Part shown: positions 28,532 to 42,134 of the stretch, in pieces
How positions within the stretch are numbered: position 1 is the stretch's first letter
Layout: each line of letters begins with the position of its first letter
Source: Stutzerimonas chloritidismutans AW-1
GTDB taxonomy: Bacteria > Pseudomonadota > Gammaproteobacteria > Pseudomonadales > Pseudomonadaceae
DNA: 64,000 nucleotides
Assembly: GCF_000495915.1 (NCBI RefSeq)
Contig: NZ_AOFQ01000054.1
Location: forward strand, 95,229 to 159,228
Direction: 5' to 3'
The notes under the pieces: model-generated
The model's database searches: none
Told to the model about the DNA's origin: nothing
What the model saw: the letters and a program-made list of their open reading frames with translations, nothing else
Made by a program: the position numbers and the translations under genes

Positions 28532-31279
28532 CTAGTCCCCCTGAATCTTGCTCAGCAGGTCGCGCGCCAGCTGCACCGCCTCACTGCGGTGGGTGATGTT
28601 GAGCTTCTGGTAGAGGCTGCGGATGTGCGTCTTGATGGTGGTCGGCGCGACGTTGAGGTGATCGGCGATCTGCTCGTTGGACTGCCCGGCGTGGATCAGG
28701 CTCAGCACCTGCCATTCGCGCCGGGTCAGCGGTGAGCGGCGGATCAGCTCGGGGACGTCGGGGCGATTGATGATGTCCTGGATCACCGCCTCGTCGAGGG
28801 TGATGCGGATGGCGCGGCTGAAATCGCGCTGCTGCTGCGCCAGCTGGATCAAGCGCGCGGCGCGCTGGGCCTCGGCTTCATCGAGGGTGCGCTCGTGCAG
28901 CAGGCACTTGAGCATGCCGATGATCGGCTTGCCGACGCGCAGGAAGCTGCCGATGGCGCCGCTGCCGCTGGCCAGGGTCATGGCCCGCTGCAGGTGATCC
29001 AGCGCCTGCTGGCGCTCCTCGCGCAACCAGTGCAGCTGCGCCAGGAGGATGTGGTTGCGGTTGCGATCCATCTCCAGACCGTGGCGCTCGGCGTCGGTCA
29101 GCAGCTGGCGCAGGATCGGCAGGGCACGCTCCAGCTGCCCCAGCGCCAGGTGGGCACGGGCGTGGTTGCGCGCATTGAGCTGGGCGAAGTGGTTGGCGCC
29201 GCCGCCCACCGGCGGGGCGCTGAGCAGCCACTGGCGGATCGCCTCGCGATCCTGGCTGGAGTCCCAGTAGGCGAGCATGATCGCGTGGGCATTGGCCAGC
29301 CAGTCGATGTGGTAGCGGTCGTCGGCGAGCATCGTCTGCAGCTGAGCGATGTAGTCGGCGCAGGCGTGTTGCTGGCCGCGGGCGTAGGCGACGCCGGCCA
29401 GCAGCGCGTAGCTCTGCAGGCGCCAGCGTGGGTCGTCCAGTTCGTCGAGTATCTGGATACCCTGCAGCGCGCACTGCTCGGCGGCGTCCAGCTGGTGCCA
29501 TTCCAGCAGCACCTGGCCGCGCACCCGGTAGATGAACTCGACGATGGGCGTGGCTTGCAGGTTCTGCTGCTCGATGTACTGGATGGCGCGCTCCTGCAGG
29601 GTATAGGCCTTCTGCAGATGCCCTTGGGCGATGGCGATTTCCGACAGCTGGCCGAGGCTCCAGACCACCAGGTGCGAGGCATTGATCTCCCGCGCGCGGC
29701 GCTCGGCTTCCTCGTACTGTTTCTGCGCCTGCGGCAGTTCGCCCTGAACGAAATGCGCCTCGGCCAGGCCCGACATCGCCGCCACCCGTGAGGTGCGCAT
29801 GATCAGCGGCTCGCGGGTCAGCGCCTCCTGGGCCAGGGCGACGGCGCGCTGCTCGTCGCCCTGGTTCATCGCGACCTGGGCGCGGACGGCATTGAATTCG
29901 CAGACGATGCGCGCCCAGTCCTGCTCGGAGCAGCTGCGCTGCAGCGCCAGCTCGCCGGCCTTGAACCAGCGCTCGACGTGATCGAACTGATAGGAGTTCT
30001 GCGACACCCAGGCCTGCAGCAGGGTGAGCAGCGGCGAGCCGGCGATCACCGCTTCCGGCAGGGTTTCCAGGCACTGTTGCAGCAACCCGAGACGACCCTG
30101 GCGATAGAACGCCCGCCCGTGGCGCTGCAGGATCTCGTCGACCTGCTGCGGGTCGCCGGCCTGTACGGCATGGCGCGCGGCTTCCTCGGGCATGTTCTCG
30201 GCCAGCAGCGCGGAGGCCGCACGCAGGTGCAACTGGTTGACCCGCTGCGGCTGGTGGGTGCGCAGCTCGCCCTGGAGGAACACGGCGAACAGCGGGTGAT
30301 AGCTGTACCAGCGGCGCAGGCTGTCCAGCGGCTGGATGAACAGGCCGCCACGCTCGAGCCGTTCGAGCATCTCGCGGCCGTGACAGGCCTCGGTCAGACG
30401 ATCGGCCAGGGCGGCGTCGAAGCGGTCGAGCAGGCAGGTCGCCTCGAGAAAACCGCGTAGGTCCTCGGGCAGCCCCTCGATCACCTGTTCGCGCATGTAG
30501 TCGCGGATGTCCGGGTGGCCGAGCTGCAGGTTCTCCAGGAACAGGTCCATGCCACGGCTGGTCTGCACTTCCTGCAAGGCCAGCTGCAGCGCGCAGGGCC
30601 AGCCACCGATGCGGCGGTTGAGACGCTCGACCTGCTCGCGATTGATGCTGACCGGCACGCCCAGCTCCAGCAGCGCCTGCACTTCGTCATCCTCGAAGGC
30701 CAGCTGGCGCGCGTCGAGCAGCAGCAGCTGATGCTTGACCCGCAGCTCGGCGACACCCAGTTCGGGCAGGCGCCGGCTGCATACCAGCAGGGTCATCCAG
30801 CTCGGCATATGGCGCAGGAAGAAGCGCAGGCCGGCGATCAACTCGGCGTCGTGCAGCACCTCGAACTCGTCGAGCACGATCAGGATCGCTTCGTGCTCGC
30901 CCGGCAGTTCGGCCAGTAGCTGAGTGAACAACGCATCCAGTGACACCCGGCCCTGCTCGGCCAGCGCCACTGCCAGCGGACAGCCGGCGTCCAGCTGGCG
31001 GTCCAGGGCCTGGGTCAGGTAGCGACCGAACTGCAGCCCCAGGTTGTCGCTGGCATGCAGCTGAAACCAGGCGATACGTCCATCGAAGGCTCGCGCCCAC
31101 TGCGCCGCCAGGGTGGTCTTGCCGAAACCGCTGGCGGCGTGCAGCACCGCCAGGCGCACCTGCGGCAGGCGCTGCTGCCACTCGTCCAGGCGCGGCCGTT
31201 CGAGCAGGCCCGGCGGCAGCATGGGGATCGCCAGCTTGGTGGGGATCAATGGCAGTAGAGGTGGCATCGCGGCATTCAT
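28532..31279 (-). CDS. malT: Transcriptional activator MalT
   Basis: 915 residues, a large LuxR-type ATP-dependent regulator (STAND/LAL family). N-terminal TKLAIPM, Walker A ASGFGKTT, sensor arginine region LLVCSRR, a winged-helix NWW-like part (NRRIGGWPCALQLAL), tetratricopeptide-like repeats, and a C-terminal LuxR helix-turn-helix (LTRREWQVLSLIHAGQSNEQIAD). Length is close to E. coli MalT (901). With ATP and maltotriose it activates mal promoters. It lies 93 bases after malG on the same strand. Confidence 0.93.
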   Translation of the reverse strand: MNAAMPPLLPLIPTKLAIPMLPPGLLERPRLDEWQQRLPQVRLAVLHAASGFGKTTLAAQWARAFDGRIAWFQLHASDNLGLQFGRYLTQALDRQLDAGCPLAVALAEQGRVSLDALFTQLLAELPGEHEAILIVLDEFEVLHDAELIAGLRFFLRHMPSWMTLLVCSRRLPELGVAELRVKHQLLLLDARQLAFEDDEVQALLELGVPVSINREQVERLNRRIGGWPCALQLALQEVQTSRGMDLFLENLQLGHPDIRDYMREQVIEGLPEDLRGFLEATCLLDRFDAALADRLTEACHGREMLERLERGGLFIQPLDSLRRWYSYHPLFAVFLQGELRTHQPQRVNQLHLRAASALLAENMPEEAARHAVQAGDPQQVDEILQRHGRAFYRQGRLGLLQQCLETLPEAVIAGSPLLTLLQAWVSQNSYQFDHVERWFKAGELALQRSCSEQDWARIVCEFNAVRAQVAMNQGDEQRAVALAQEALTREPLIMRTSRVAAMSGLAEAHFVQGELPQAQKQYEEAERRAREINASHLVVWSLGQLSEIAIAQGHLQKAYTLQERAIQYIEQQNLQATPIVEFIYRVRGQVLLEWHQLDAAEQCALQGIQILDELDDPRWRLQSYALLAGVAYARGQQHACADYIAQLQTMLADDRYHIDWLANAHAIMLAYWDSSQDREAIRQWLLSAPPVGGGANHFAQLNARNHARAHLALGQLERALPILRQLLTDAERHGLEMDRNRNHILLAQLHWLREERQQALDHLQRAMTLASGSGAIGSFLRVGKPIIGMLKCLLHERTLDEAEAQRAARLIQLAQQQRDFSRAIRITLDEAVIQDIINRPDVPELIRRSPLTRREWQVLSLIHAGQSNEQIADHLNVAPTTIKTHIRSLYQKLNITHRSEAVQLARDLLSKIQGD

Positions 31280-31372
31280 GGACGGTTCCCTGTTCTTGTT
31301 CTTGTCATGGCCTGGCGCACCGGTTCGCACCGCTCCCGCTCCCCGGTCTTGCGCCTCGTTCAACTCAGGTGG

Positions 31373-32263
31373 TCAGCCCTTCACCCCGCCGGCGGTGAGG
31401 CCACCGACGATCCACTTCTGGCAGTAGAGGAACACGGCGGTGATGGGCAGGCCGGAGAGTACCGCGGCGGCGGCGAAGTCGCCCCACAGGTAATTCTGCG
31501 GATAGAGGTACTGCTGCGCGCCGACCGAGAGGGTGAGCTTGTCGACGTCCATCAGCAGCACCGAGGCGATGGGGTATTCGGTGACGCTGGTGATGAAGGC
31601 GAGGATGAACACCACCGCCAGGATCGGCACGCTCATCGGCAGCAGAATATGGAAGAACGCCTGCCAGGTGGTCGCGCCATCGACGATGGCAGCCTCCTCC
31701 AGCGAGGCGTCGATGCTCTCGAAGTAGCCCTTGATGGTCCAGATGTGCAGTGCCATGCCGCCCAGCGAGGCGACGATCACCGCGCCGTGGCTGTTCACCC
31801 CGAGCCAGCTGACGTGCTGGCCGAGCTGGTCGAACAGCGCGTAGATGGCCACCAGCGAGAGCACCGGCGGGAACATCTGGAAGATCAGCATGCTCTTCAG
31901 GATCGGCGCCTTGCCGCCGAAACGCATGCGCGCGAAGGCGTATGCGCTGGTGGTCGACAGGAGCAGGATCAGCACCGAGCTGGCCAGCGCGATCTTCACC
32001 GAATTCCACAGCCACAACAGCACCGGGAACGGCGGCTGGGTGACGCTGCCGTCGTCATGGGTGTAGGGGATGCCGAGAGCCAGCGACCAGTGCTCCAGGG
32101 TCGGATTGTCCGGAAACAGGCTGCCGGTGGCGAAGTTGCCTTCGCGGAAGGAAATCGAGATCACCATCAGCAGCGGAAAGAGGATCACCGCAACGAACGC
32201 CAGCAGCGCCGCGTGGGTTGCCCACAGCCGGTAACGGGCGGATCTGGGTTGCACCATGGCCAT
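31373..32263 (-). CDS. malG: Maltodextrin permease subunit MalG
   Basis: 296 residues, six hydrophobic segments, and the EAA loop [18 protein letters not shown] that docks MalK. C-terminus TAGGVKG as in MalG proteins. Forms the channel with MalF in the inner membrane. It starts 10 bases after malF ends. Confidence 0.95.
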   Translation of the reverse strand: MAMVQPRSARYRLWATHAALLAFVAVILFPLLMVISISFREGNFATGSLFPDNPTLEHWSLALGIPYTHDDGSVTQPPFPVLLWLWNSVKIALASSVLILLLSTTSAYAFARMRFGGKAPILKSMLIFQMFPPVLSLVAIYALFDQLGQHVSWLGVNSHGAVIVASLGGMALHIWTIKGYFESIDASLEEAAIVDGATTWQAFFHILLPMSVPILAVVFILAFITSVTEYPIASVLLMDVDKLTLSVGAQQYLYPQNYLWGDFAAAAVLSGLPITAVFLYCQKWIVGGLTAGGVKG

Positions 32264-32273
32264 GTGGGTCTCC

Positions 32274-33839
32274 TTATACCTTCACTTTCGAGAGTTTGAG
32301 GTTGAGCAGCGCCATGGCGCCCACCAGCAGGAAGATCATCGTGGCAATCGCCGCGGCCAAGGCAAAGTCCTGCCCGGAATCCTGGAAGGCGATGCGGTAA
32401 GTGTAGCTCACCAGCAGGTCCGTGGTGCCGGCCGGGGTGGTCGCACCGATGATGTCCGGGCCACCGCGGGTCAACAGGGTAATGAGCACGAAGTTGTTGA
32501 AGTTGAAGGCGAAGCTTGCGATCAGCAGCGGCATCAGCGGCTTGATCAGTTGCGGCAGGGGGATGCGCAGCAGGTTGTCCAGCGGACTGGCGCCGTCGAT
32601 GGCCGAAGCCTCGTATTGGTCCCGCGGGATCGCCTGCAGGAGGCCCATGCACAGCAGCAGCATGTAGGGGTAACCGAGCCAGGTATTGACGATGAGGATC
32701 ATCGTGCGCGCCAGGGCCGGGTCGCTGAACCAGTCCGGGCGCATGCCGAACAGACTGTCGAGCAGCAGGTTGATCTCGCCGAAGTTCTGGTTGAACAGGC
32801 CGCGGAACACCAGAATGGAAATGAATGCCGGCACCGCATACGGCAGGATCAGCATCAGCCGGTAGAACGCCTTGCCGCGCACCAGCTCCCATTGCAGCAG
32901 GCTGGCCAGCACCAGACCGACCGCGAGGGTGAAGACCACCGTGAGGCCGGCGAAAGCGAAGGTCCAGGCGAATATCTGCATGAAAGGTTCGCGGATGCTC
33001 GGTTCGGTCAGCACCCGGGAAAAGTTGGCGAAGCCGGTGAACACGGTAAAGCCCGGTGGCACCGCCTTGCCCGTCTCGTCGACATAGAAGCCGCGCTCCA
33101 TATCGGCGGTCAAGCGCGCGCCGCTGCGGGTGTCGACCAGTACGCCGGGGCCATCCTGACGATAGACCGGTTGCACGGCGGCGACTTCTCGCAATCCGTA
33201 CAGGCGCAGCAGGCTGCCATCCGGCACCTGCATCACCCATTGCTCCAAGGCCTTGCGCCGCTGAATCACCTCGCGCAACGCCAGCGCATCGCCCAGCCCC
33301 TCGACGCTTTCGGCCGGCTGCAGGAGCAGCGGTGATTCGGCGTCAGGCTCGCCGGTCAGCGGCGGGCTGACGAACACGCCCTGCTCGCCCTTGTCGATGC
33401 GCAGGCGCTCGCCCTCCGGGCTCGGGTGAAGGCTGAAGCGGAACCGCTCGCCAGCGAGGTAGGTCTGGCTCAGGTGATACTGCTCAACCTGGGCCTGACT
33501 CAGCAGATTGGTGCCACTGTAGTTGGTGAAGCCAATGCCCACCGTATAGAGCAGCGGGAAGATGACGAATACCAGCATGCCCGCCACCGACGGGAAGATG
33601 TAGCGCTGCGCGTACATGCGCCGGTTGATGAACAGATAGCTGGCGATGCCGGTGACCACCAGCCCGAGCAGAGCGAAGGCCATCTGCTTCTGGACGTAGA
33701 GCGCGACCACCAGATACAGCGCGAAGGCGTTGAAGGCCAGCCAAAGCAGCCAGCGCAGGCCGGTGGTCAGGGAGCGGGGCAGGCCCCGGGAAGTCGAACG
33801 GGTCATGGCAGGGCTGGGCAACTCGGCACGGGCATTCAC
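32274..33839 (-). CDS. malF: Maltodextrin permease subunit MalF
   Basis: 521 residues from a GTG at 33839 (AAAGG about 10 bases upstream); an ATG at 33806 gives 510. It has the N-terminal membrane helices, a large periplasmic P2 loop of about 180 residues that contacts MalE, and the EAA loop ([20 protein letters not shown]). Length is close to E. coli MalF (514). It begins 67 bases after the malE end. Confidence 0.93.
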   Translation of the reverse strand: MNARAELPSPAMTRSTSRGLPRSLTTGLRWLLWLAFNAFALYLVVALYVQKQMAFALLGLVVTGIASYLFINRRMYAQRYIFPSVAGMLVFVIFPLLYTVGIGFTNYSGTNLLSQAQVEQYHLSQTYLAGERFRFSLHPSPEGERLRIDKGEQGVFVSPPLTGEPDAESPLLLQPAESVEGLGDALALREVIQRRKALEQWVMQVPDGSLLRLYGLREVAAVQPVYRQDGPGVLVDTRSGARLTADMERGFYVDETGKAVPPGFTVFTGFANFSRVLTEPSIREPFMQIFAWTFAFAGLTVVFTLAVGLVLASLLQWELVRGKAFYRLMLILPYAVPAFISILVFRGLFNQNFGEINLLLDSLFGMRPDWFSDPALARTMILIVNTWLGYPYMLLLCMGLLQAIPRDQYEASAIDGASPLDNLLRIPLPQLIKPLMPLLIASFAFNFNNFVLITLLTRGGPDIIGATTPAGTTDLLVSYTYRIAFQDSGQDFALAAAIATMIFLLVGAMALLNLKLSKVKV

Positions 33840-33906
33840 GGGAGAAGAACCTTTATGAACGGAGCTTAGTCTGCCGGCGCGCCTGTACAGGCGGCCGGCG
33901 AGCGGG

Positions 33907-35102
<1,196 letters not shown>

Positions 35103-35202
35103 GCTTCGCTTTCCTCGTGGCTTCTTATTTGTTGTTCCACCTGCTGCCGGCCTGAGGCTCTGACAGTCGTTCCATCCTCGGCGCGTCCCGTGCCATGTAC
35201 AT

Positions 35203-35212
35203 CCTCCTCCCC
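35203..35212 (-). promoter_or_regulatory. MalT-box-like sequence between malE and the amylase gene
   Basis: Minus-strand GGGGAGGAGG, an exact E. coli MalT box. The plus strand also has GGGGCGGAGG at 35216-35225, one mismatch away. Confidence 0.5.
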
Positions 35213-35223
35213 GAGGGGGCGGA

Positions 35224-35295
35224 GGGCGTAGATGTGGGGCGTAGGCAGTGGCCCGCAAGCGCACAAAATACGCCATCAGCCTAGCGCTTACGCCT
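35224..35295. promoter_or_regulatory. Three GGCGTAR motifs between malE and malS-like gene
   Basis: GGGCGTAG at 35224-35231 and 35237-35244 on the plus strand and AGGCGTAAG on the minus strand at 35287-35295. The nonamer AGGCGTAAG is identical to 26511-26519. Confidence 0.55.
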
Positions 35296-35353
35296 ATACC
35301 TGGCAGCCAACGCGCAGTCAAATGTGGCGAAAAAGCATAATGGAGCCACTTCG

Positions 35354-37426
35354 ATGCGTGCCCACCGCCTAACCGCCCTGTCGCTGCTGATCGGACTCAC
35401 CCTTCCGCTGCCCGTACTGGCCGATCCCGAGCTGGCCGCCCGGCTGGATGGCCAGCCGCTGCCGCTGAGCTGGAATGCCCTGGCCAGCGACCGCTACGAC
35501 ATCGAGCTCAGTCTCGCGCCCGGCCAGCTGCAGTTGCGCATGCCCCAGGCCAGTGGCGAGGCCGTGGCCCTTGCGCCCTTTCGCCGTCAGCCGCTTGGCA
35601 CAGACAGCATTTACCGCTACGAAGTGCCCGAGGCCGGACGCTATCGGCTGATCGTCGAGACCGGCGCCGCGCCGGCCCTGCGCCTGCTGCCTATCAAGGC
35701 CGCCGAGCCGCAGGCAGCCACCGCGGTCTGCAAGCCATGGGAGGGCGGCGCAGTGGAGGTGACCGTTGGCGAGGTGTTCCGCGACGGCGAAACCCTGCGC
35801 GACGCGCTGTCCGGCGCCACGGCGGTGGTCCGCGACGGCCGGGTCAGGCTGCAACCCGCCGCTGGCAGTGACGGTCTGCTGCTGCTCGAACGCGCCGAAG
35901 CGACCGAGCAGCCGGTCGCACGCGACTGGCGCAACGCGATCGTCTACTTCGTGCTCACCGACCGCTTCGCCAACGGTGACCCGGACAACGACCGCAGCTA
36001 TGGCCGCGCACCGGATGGCGCCGAGGAGATCGGCACCTTCCACGGCGGGGATCTCAAGGGACTGACCGAACGCCTCGACCATATCGCCAGCCTCGGCGTC
36101 GACGCGCTGTGGATCAGCGCGCCCTACGAGCAGATCCACGGCTGGGTCGGCGGCGGCGATCGCGGCGACTTCCGCCACTACGGTTACCACGGCTACTACG
36201 CGCTGGACTTCACTCAGCTCGACGCCAACATGGGCAGCGAAGACGACCTGCGCGCGCTCATCAGCGCGGCCCATGCCCGCGGCATCCGCGTACTGTTCGA
36301 TGTGGTGCTCAACCATCCGGGCTACTCGACCCTGCAGGACATGCAGCAGCTCGGCTTCGGTGCTCTGCGCGACGGTATGGCCGAGTACCTGCCCGAGCAG
36401 TGGACAACCTGGCAGCCGGAAGCCCACGAGAATCTGCACGCCTACCACAACCTGGTGGATTACGAGCACCCGAGCTGGGCCGCCTGGTGGGGCCGCGACT
36501 GGGTGCGGGCGGGCATCGCCGACTACGACACGCCACCCAGCAGCACGGTCGATCCGCTCAAGGGCTCGCTGGCCTTCCTGCCGGATTTCCGCACCGAATC
36601 CGAGGCGGTCGTCGCGCTGCCGGAGTTTCTCGCGCGCAAGGCGCAGACCCGCGCCGAGCCACGCGAAGGCTACCGGGTGCGCGATTACCTGATCGAATGG
36701 CTGACCGGCTGGGTGAGCGAGTTCGGCGTCGACGGCTTCCGTGCCGACACCGTCAAGCATGTCGAACCCTCGACCTGGGCCGAGCTGCGCGTGGCGGCCG
36801 AGCGCGCCCGCGCCGACTGGGCCCGCGCCAACCCGGACGATCCCATGGCCGACGAGCCGTTCTGGATGGTCGGCGAAGTGTTCGGTCACGGCCCCGAGGC
36901 CAGTGACTATCTGGACCAGGGTTTCGACGCGCTGATCAACTTCGCCTTCCAGGATCAGGCGCTGGCCGCCAGCGACTGCCTGGCTGCCGCCGAGCCCAGC
37001 TACGCCGACTATGCCCGGCGCCTGGCCGAAACGCCCGGGCACAACCTGCTGAGCTACGCCTCGTCGCATGACACCGCGCTGTTCAACCAGCTGGCCAAGG
37101 GCGACCTGGCGCGTCAGCGCGGGCTCGCCGCCGCCCTGCTGCTGGCGCCCGGCGCGGTGCAGGTCTATTACGGCGACGAAAGCGCCCGCGCCTTCGGGCC
37201 CACAGGTTCGGACCCCTTCCAGGGCACGCGCAGCCCGATGAACTGGGACGAGCACGAGCGCCCGGAGATCGCCGGTCTGATCGATTACTGGCAGCGGGTA
37301 GGCCAGTTCCGCGCGCGCCATCCGGCGATCGGCGCGGGTACGCATCGACTGCTGTCGTCCGGCCAGCCCTATGCCTTCGCTCGTGAACTGGGCGAGGACA
37401 AGGTCATCGTGGTGCAGGCCCGATGA
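35354..37426 (+). CDS. MalS-like periplasmic alpha-amylase, GH13
   Basis: 690 residues with a signal peptide ([20 protein letters not shown], cut after about LADPE). A beta-rich N-terminal region is followed by the GH13 barrel from [16 protein letters not shown]: region I DVVLNH, nucleophile in [10 protein letters not shown], acid in MVGEVFGHG and SHDT. Layout resembles E. coli MalS (676 residues), which trims long maltodextrins in the periplasm. Its stop overlaps the next ATG (ATGA). Confidence 0.88.
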   Translation: MRAHRLTALSLLIGLTLPLPVLADPELAARLDGQPLPLSWNALASDRYDIELSLAPGQLQLRMPQASGEAVALAPFRRQPLGTDSIYRYEVPEAGRYRLIVETGAAPALRLLPIKAAEPQAATAVCKPWEGGAVEVTVGEVFRDGETLRDALSGATAVVRDGRVRLQPAAGSDGLLLLERAEATEQPVARDWRNAIVYFVLTDRFANGDPDNDRSYGRAPDGAEEIGTFHGGDLKGLTERLDHIASLGVDALWISAPYEQIHGWVGGGDRGDFRHYGYHGYYALDFTQLDANMGSEDDLRALISAAHARGIRVLFDVVLNHPGYSTLQDMQQLGFGALRDGMAEYLPEQWTTWQPEAHENLHAYHNLVDYEHPSWAAWWGRDWVRAGIADYDTPPSSTVDPLKGSLAFLPDFRTESEAVVALPEFLARKAQTRAEPREGYRVRDYLIEWLTGWVSEFGVDGFRADTVKHVEPSTWAELRVAAERARADWARANPDDPMADEPFWMVGEVFGHGPEASDYLDQGFDALINFAFQDQALAASDCLAAAEPSYADYARRLAETPGHNLLSYASSHDTALFNQLAKGDLARQRGLAAALLLAPGAVQVYYGDESARAFGPTGSDPFQGTRSPMNWDEHERPEIAGLIDYWQRVGQFRARHPAIGAGTHRLLSSGQPYAFARELGEDKVIVVQAR

Positions 37427-38538
37427 GTGCCGCCTCGCTGACCGCAGCGGCGCGGCGTCAGGCCCAGCTGGCCTTTCTCGCCAGCGGCACCGAGTTTCGC
37501 CTGGGCCGCGCCGAGGATTGCCCGTTGCCGCCGGAACAGCTGGCGGCGGTGCGCGGCGACGAGCCCTGGGTGCGTGCCTGCCTCGACGACGGTCTGACTG
37601 CGCGCGTCTACCGCGTGGAGCTGGCCGGCCACGACTGGGCGCTGAAGGTCGCCCGGCGGCCCTGTCGTGTGCAGAACCCCGATGGCCAGACGAGCTTTCT
37701 CAACGAGCTGCAGCGCCGCCGCGACCTTGCCCGGCTGATGCGCACGCCGGAGCAGGCCGAACGCCTGGCCGGCATCGTGCCGACGCAGTACGCCTCGCTG
37801 CAGCAGGGCATCGTGCTGTCGCCCTGGGTCGAAGGCCGGCGCATCGATCGCTGGGATGAGCGTCAGCTCGTCGAGCTGTTCGACCTGCTGATCGTCTTGG
37901 TGCTGGCTGGCCTGTTCGAGTGGGATCTGGCACCGGGCAACACCCTGGACGATGGCCGCATCCGCCTGTTTGATTTTGGCTACCTCTACCCCTTCGACCC
38001 GCTGCGCCAGTACAACAGCGACGGCCTGGCCTCGCCTGGCTTTCATCCCGCCGAACGTTTCGAGACACGGCAGCTGTTTGCCTGCCTGCTGCGTATGGAG
38101 CAACAAAGCGAGACATGGGCACTGGCCGATTTCGAGCTGGAGAAACGCATCGCGCTGGATGCCTACCAGCGGTTGCATCGAGAGCTGACTGGCCGCGGCG
38201 CAAGCGAAACGGTATTGGACTGGCTGAGCGGCCTGATGCGTCGCTGGCGCAACGCGCTGGCTGGCGATCTGGGCGGGCTGTACCTGCAGGAAGCCTGGCG
38301 CTCGCACTGGCTGGACGTGAAGGACGACCTCAGTGGACAGAGCTGCACGCCACTGACCCTGCAGCGCCTGGCCTGGCTCCGGGCTAAAGCCACTGCCCAG
38401 CATGCCGATCTGCTCGCCAGTGGCGCGCTGGCCAACGAACGACAGCCGGACCGCGAAGCGCTGCTGAACGACCTGCGCCTGGCGGAAGCACAGGCCGTTG
38501 GCTGGCAGCTGGGCGATATGCAGAGCGCCGAAGGGTAG
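37423..38538 (+). CDS. Kinase-like protein coupled to the MalS-like gene
   Basis: 371 residues without signal peptide. EWDLAPGNTLDDGRIRLFDF followed by GY has the catalytic-loop Asp and Asn and the DFG metal-binding Asp of protein kinase and aminoglycoside/sugar kinase folds, and ALKVARRP may hold the ATP-binding lysine. The N-terminal region has a GLTARVYRVELAG strand pair like a nucleotide-binding loop. Its ATG overlaps the malS-like stop, so it is translationally coupled. Substrate unknown: a sugar kinase of maltodextrin metabolism is one possibility, a protein kinase another. Confidence 0.6.
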   Translation: MSAASLTAAARRQAQLAFLASGTEFRLGRAEDCPLPPEQLAAVRGDEPWVRACLDDGLTARVYRVELAGHDWALKVARRPCRVQNPDGQTSFLNELQRRRDLARLMRTPEQAERLAGIVPTQYASLQQGIVLSPWVEGRRIDRWDERQLVELFDLLIVLVLAGLFEWDLAPGNTLDDGRIRLFDFGYLYPFDPLRQYNSDGLASPGFHPAERFETRQLFACLLRMEQQSETWALADFELEKRIALDAYQRLHRELTGRGASETVLDWLSGLMRRWRNALAGDLGGLYLQEAWRSHWLDVKDDLSGQSCTPLTLQRLAWLRAKATAQHADLLASGALANERQPDREALLNDLRLAEAQAVGWQLGDMQSAEG

Positions 38539-38644
38539 TGAGCTGCGCTGCTGCGGCAGCGGTGGAAAGTGCGCTAGCCGAGGGGGCGTTGCCTGACCGA
38601 AGCGCTGAAACGCTGGGCTTCAGCCCATCGCGACGGTGCCAGCA

Positions 38645-38679
38645 ACGAAAAGAGCCCGCCTCACGATGGCGAGGCGGGC
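38645..38679 (-). terminator. Terminator after amyP
   Basis: Nine-bp stem GAGGCGGGC / GCCCGCCTC on the minus strand with an 8-base loop, followed by TCTTTT, 19 bases after the amyP stop. Confidence 0.7.
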
Positions 38680-38697
38680 CGCAGATACCGCGTCCGG

Positions 38698-40353
38698 CTA
38701 GAGCCGGCCAACCGTGGTGGCGCCCTCACTGGGCGTCAGCCTGTTGTTCGCCCCGCCCTGCCATTGCCGCACCAGCGTTGCGTTGGCCTCGTTGCGGATC
38801 AGGCATTTCCATTCCACATCCTGGCCGGCAGGCAGGGAGATGCTGCCCTTCCAGGTCGGGTAGGCGGTGGTATCGGTCAGCCGCACCGCGGAGGCCGGGC
38901 TCCAGTTGCCGAGCTGGCTGACGTTGCCCACCGCGTAGACGCTGTCGCCCATCTGCGTCACACCGTTGTCGCAGCGGAAGTTCACATTGACCAGACCTCC
39001 CTCGCCGCCGTCATTCCCGCCGCCATCGCCGCTACCGCTGCGCCAGACGCGCACCTGGCCGTTGCTGGCGTTGACCGCCTCGCTGAAGCTGCCGCTGGCG
39101 ACCTGGCCGGGGTTGGCCAGATCGGAGTTGAGCGCCACCACCAGGGTCTGCTGGCTGCCGCTGACGGTAGCGACCAGGCCGCTGTAGCCGCTGTGGAAGC
39201 TGATCGCCGAATCGGCACGCACACCAGCGGCGCGACGCAGCTGGATCAGCTGGCGGATGAAGTCGCCGTAGCCCCAGTCGTACATGTGCGACCAGTACAC
39301 CACCGGCGTCCCCGGGCTGGTGAGGATGTAGGCGTAGGCCTGGCGAATCAGCCCGTCCTGCAGCGCCCAGTGGTGCTGACCACCGTTCTGCCCGGGCGAG
39401 TAGCCGGTGTCGTGGTTGTCGACGAAGGTCACCGCCACCTCGCGCCAGCGCGGGTCGGGGTTGCCATTGAGGCCATGTTTCCAGTCGGCGACCGAGCCGT
39501 TCTGCATGCGCTCCTTGAGAGCGAAGTCGAACACCGGGCACTTGGCCCGGTCCGACCAGTCCTTGATGATCTGCTGCCAGCTCGCCGTGTTGCGCCAGTC
39601 CCAGCTCGGGTACTCGGACGGGCTTTTCCACAGCTCGCCAACGCAGAAACTGCTGTCGGCGCTGTCGCTCATCCAGCTGTCGACCCGCTCCGGCGCATAG
39701 CCGCGAACGAAGTCGAAGCGGAAGCCGCCGGCGCCGTAGCCGCTGCGCAGGTTGGCGAGCTCGTCGCGAAACATGCCGTAGATTTGCGGATGGCCGGTGT
39801 TCAGGTCCGACTCGCCGCCGATGAAGCGGTCACCGTCATCGCAGTCGTTGGGGTAGTTGCCCGGGTCGGCGCAGTCGTTGCGCCAGAAGCCCTGGCCGGC
39901 CGGCAGGTTGATCTCCTTGTCCGGGTAGCCGCGGTTCATGTGATTGGGCACCACATCGTAGAGCACCTTGACCCCGGCGCCACCGAGCGCGCCGGCGGCC
40001 TGGCGCAGCTGAGCGTCGCTGCCGTAGCGGCCGTTCTTGTTGAAGTCGTGCCAGAAGTAGCCTTCGCCGCCGCCGGACTTGCCGCCGTCGGTCCAGCTGG
40101 AGAAGTCACGCCAGGGCACCGGCATCCAGATTGCCGAGAAGCCGTCCGCGGCGATCGTCGAGGCCTGCTGGCGAAGGATGTCGTACCAGTCGTTGGGCGC
40201 TTCGCGGACGACGTTCCAGTGGAAGCCCTGGAGGATGATTTCGTCGCCGCCGTGGTAGCGCACACCGGCCGGGCTCTTGCCGGCCTGGTCAGCGAGGGCG
40301 GGGAACGGCAGCAGGATCGCCGCCAATACGGCGGCACGTAGGGTCTGGCTCAT
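38698..40353 (-). CDS. amyP: Maltotetraose-forming amylase AmyP
   Basis: 551 residues with a signal peptide ending FPALA. The mature start DQAGKSPAGVRYHGGDEI and the sequence onward match G4-amylase (EC 3.2.1.60) of P. stutzeri. Catalytic residues: nucleophile in GGFRFDFVRG, acid in CVGELW, and FVDNHD. A GSGDGGGNDGGEGG linker leads to a C-terminal CBM20 starch-binding domain (GDSVYAVGNVSQLGNW, TYPTWKGSI-like, WKCL). It removes maltotetraose from the non-reducing ends of extracellular starch, feeding the Mal importer. Confidence 0.96.
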   Translation of the reverse strand: MSQTLRAAVLAAILLPFPALADQAGKSPAGVRYHGGDEIILQGFHWNVVREAPNDWYDILRQQASTIAADGFSAIWMPVPWRDFSSWTDGGKSGGGEGYFWHDFNKNGRYGSDAQLRQAAGALGGAGVKVLYDVVPNHMNRGYPDKEINLPAGQGFWRNDCADPGNYPNDCDDGDRFIGGESDLNTGHPQIYGMFRDELANLRSGYGAGGFRFDFVRGYAPERVDSWMSDSADSSFCVGELWKSPSEYPSWDWRNTASWQQIIKDWSDRAKCPVFDFALKERMQNGSVADWKHGLNGNPDPRWREVAVTFVDNHDTGYSPGQNGGQHHWALQDGLIRQAYAYILTSPGTPVVYWSHMYDWGYGDFIRQLIQLRRAAGVRADSAISFHSGYSGLVATVSGSQQTLVVALNSDLANPGQVASGSFSEAVNASNGQVRVWRSGSGDGGGNDGGEGGLVNVNFRCDNGVTQMGDSVYAVGNVSQLGNWSPASAVRLTDTTAYPTWKGSISLPAGQDVEWKCLIRNEANATLVRQWQGGANNRLTPSEGATTVGRL

Positions 40354-42018
<1,665 letters not shown>

Positions 42019-42087
42019 ACCGCGCCGGCTGAACGCCGTTGCACGCAACGGCAGCCTTTCCGCTCCCACCGTCCAGACGGTGCCTTT

Positions 42088-42119
42088 TGCCCCGACTCTG
42101 GCAGGTCGGGGCATTTTTT
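42088..42119 (+). terminator. Terminator or attenuator between lamB and malM
   Basis: Perfect 9-bp stem TGCCCCGAC / GTCGGGGCA with an 8-base loop, then six T. malM starts 16 bases later, so it probably reduces rather than prevents read-through. Confidence 0.85.
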
Positions 42120-42134
42120 ATCCGGAGAACCGCC

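Noticed and set aside
35369..37345. 658-codon open frame opposite the MalS-like gene
   Set aside because: GC-rich antisense shadow with no start site or motif.
38764..40341. 525-codon open frame opposite amyP
   Set aside because: Antisense shadow of a gene with clear catalytic motifs.
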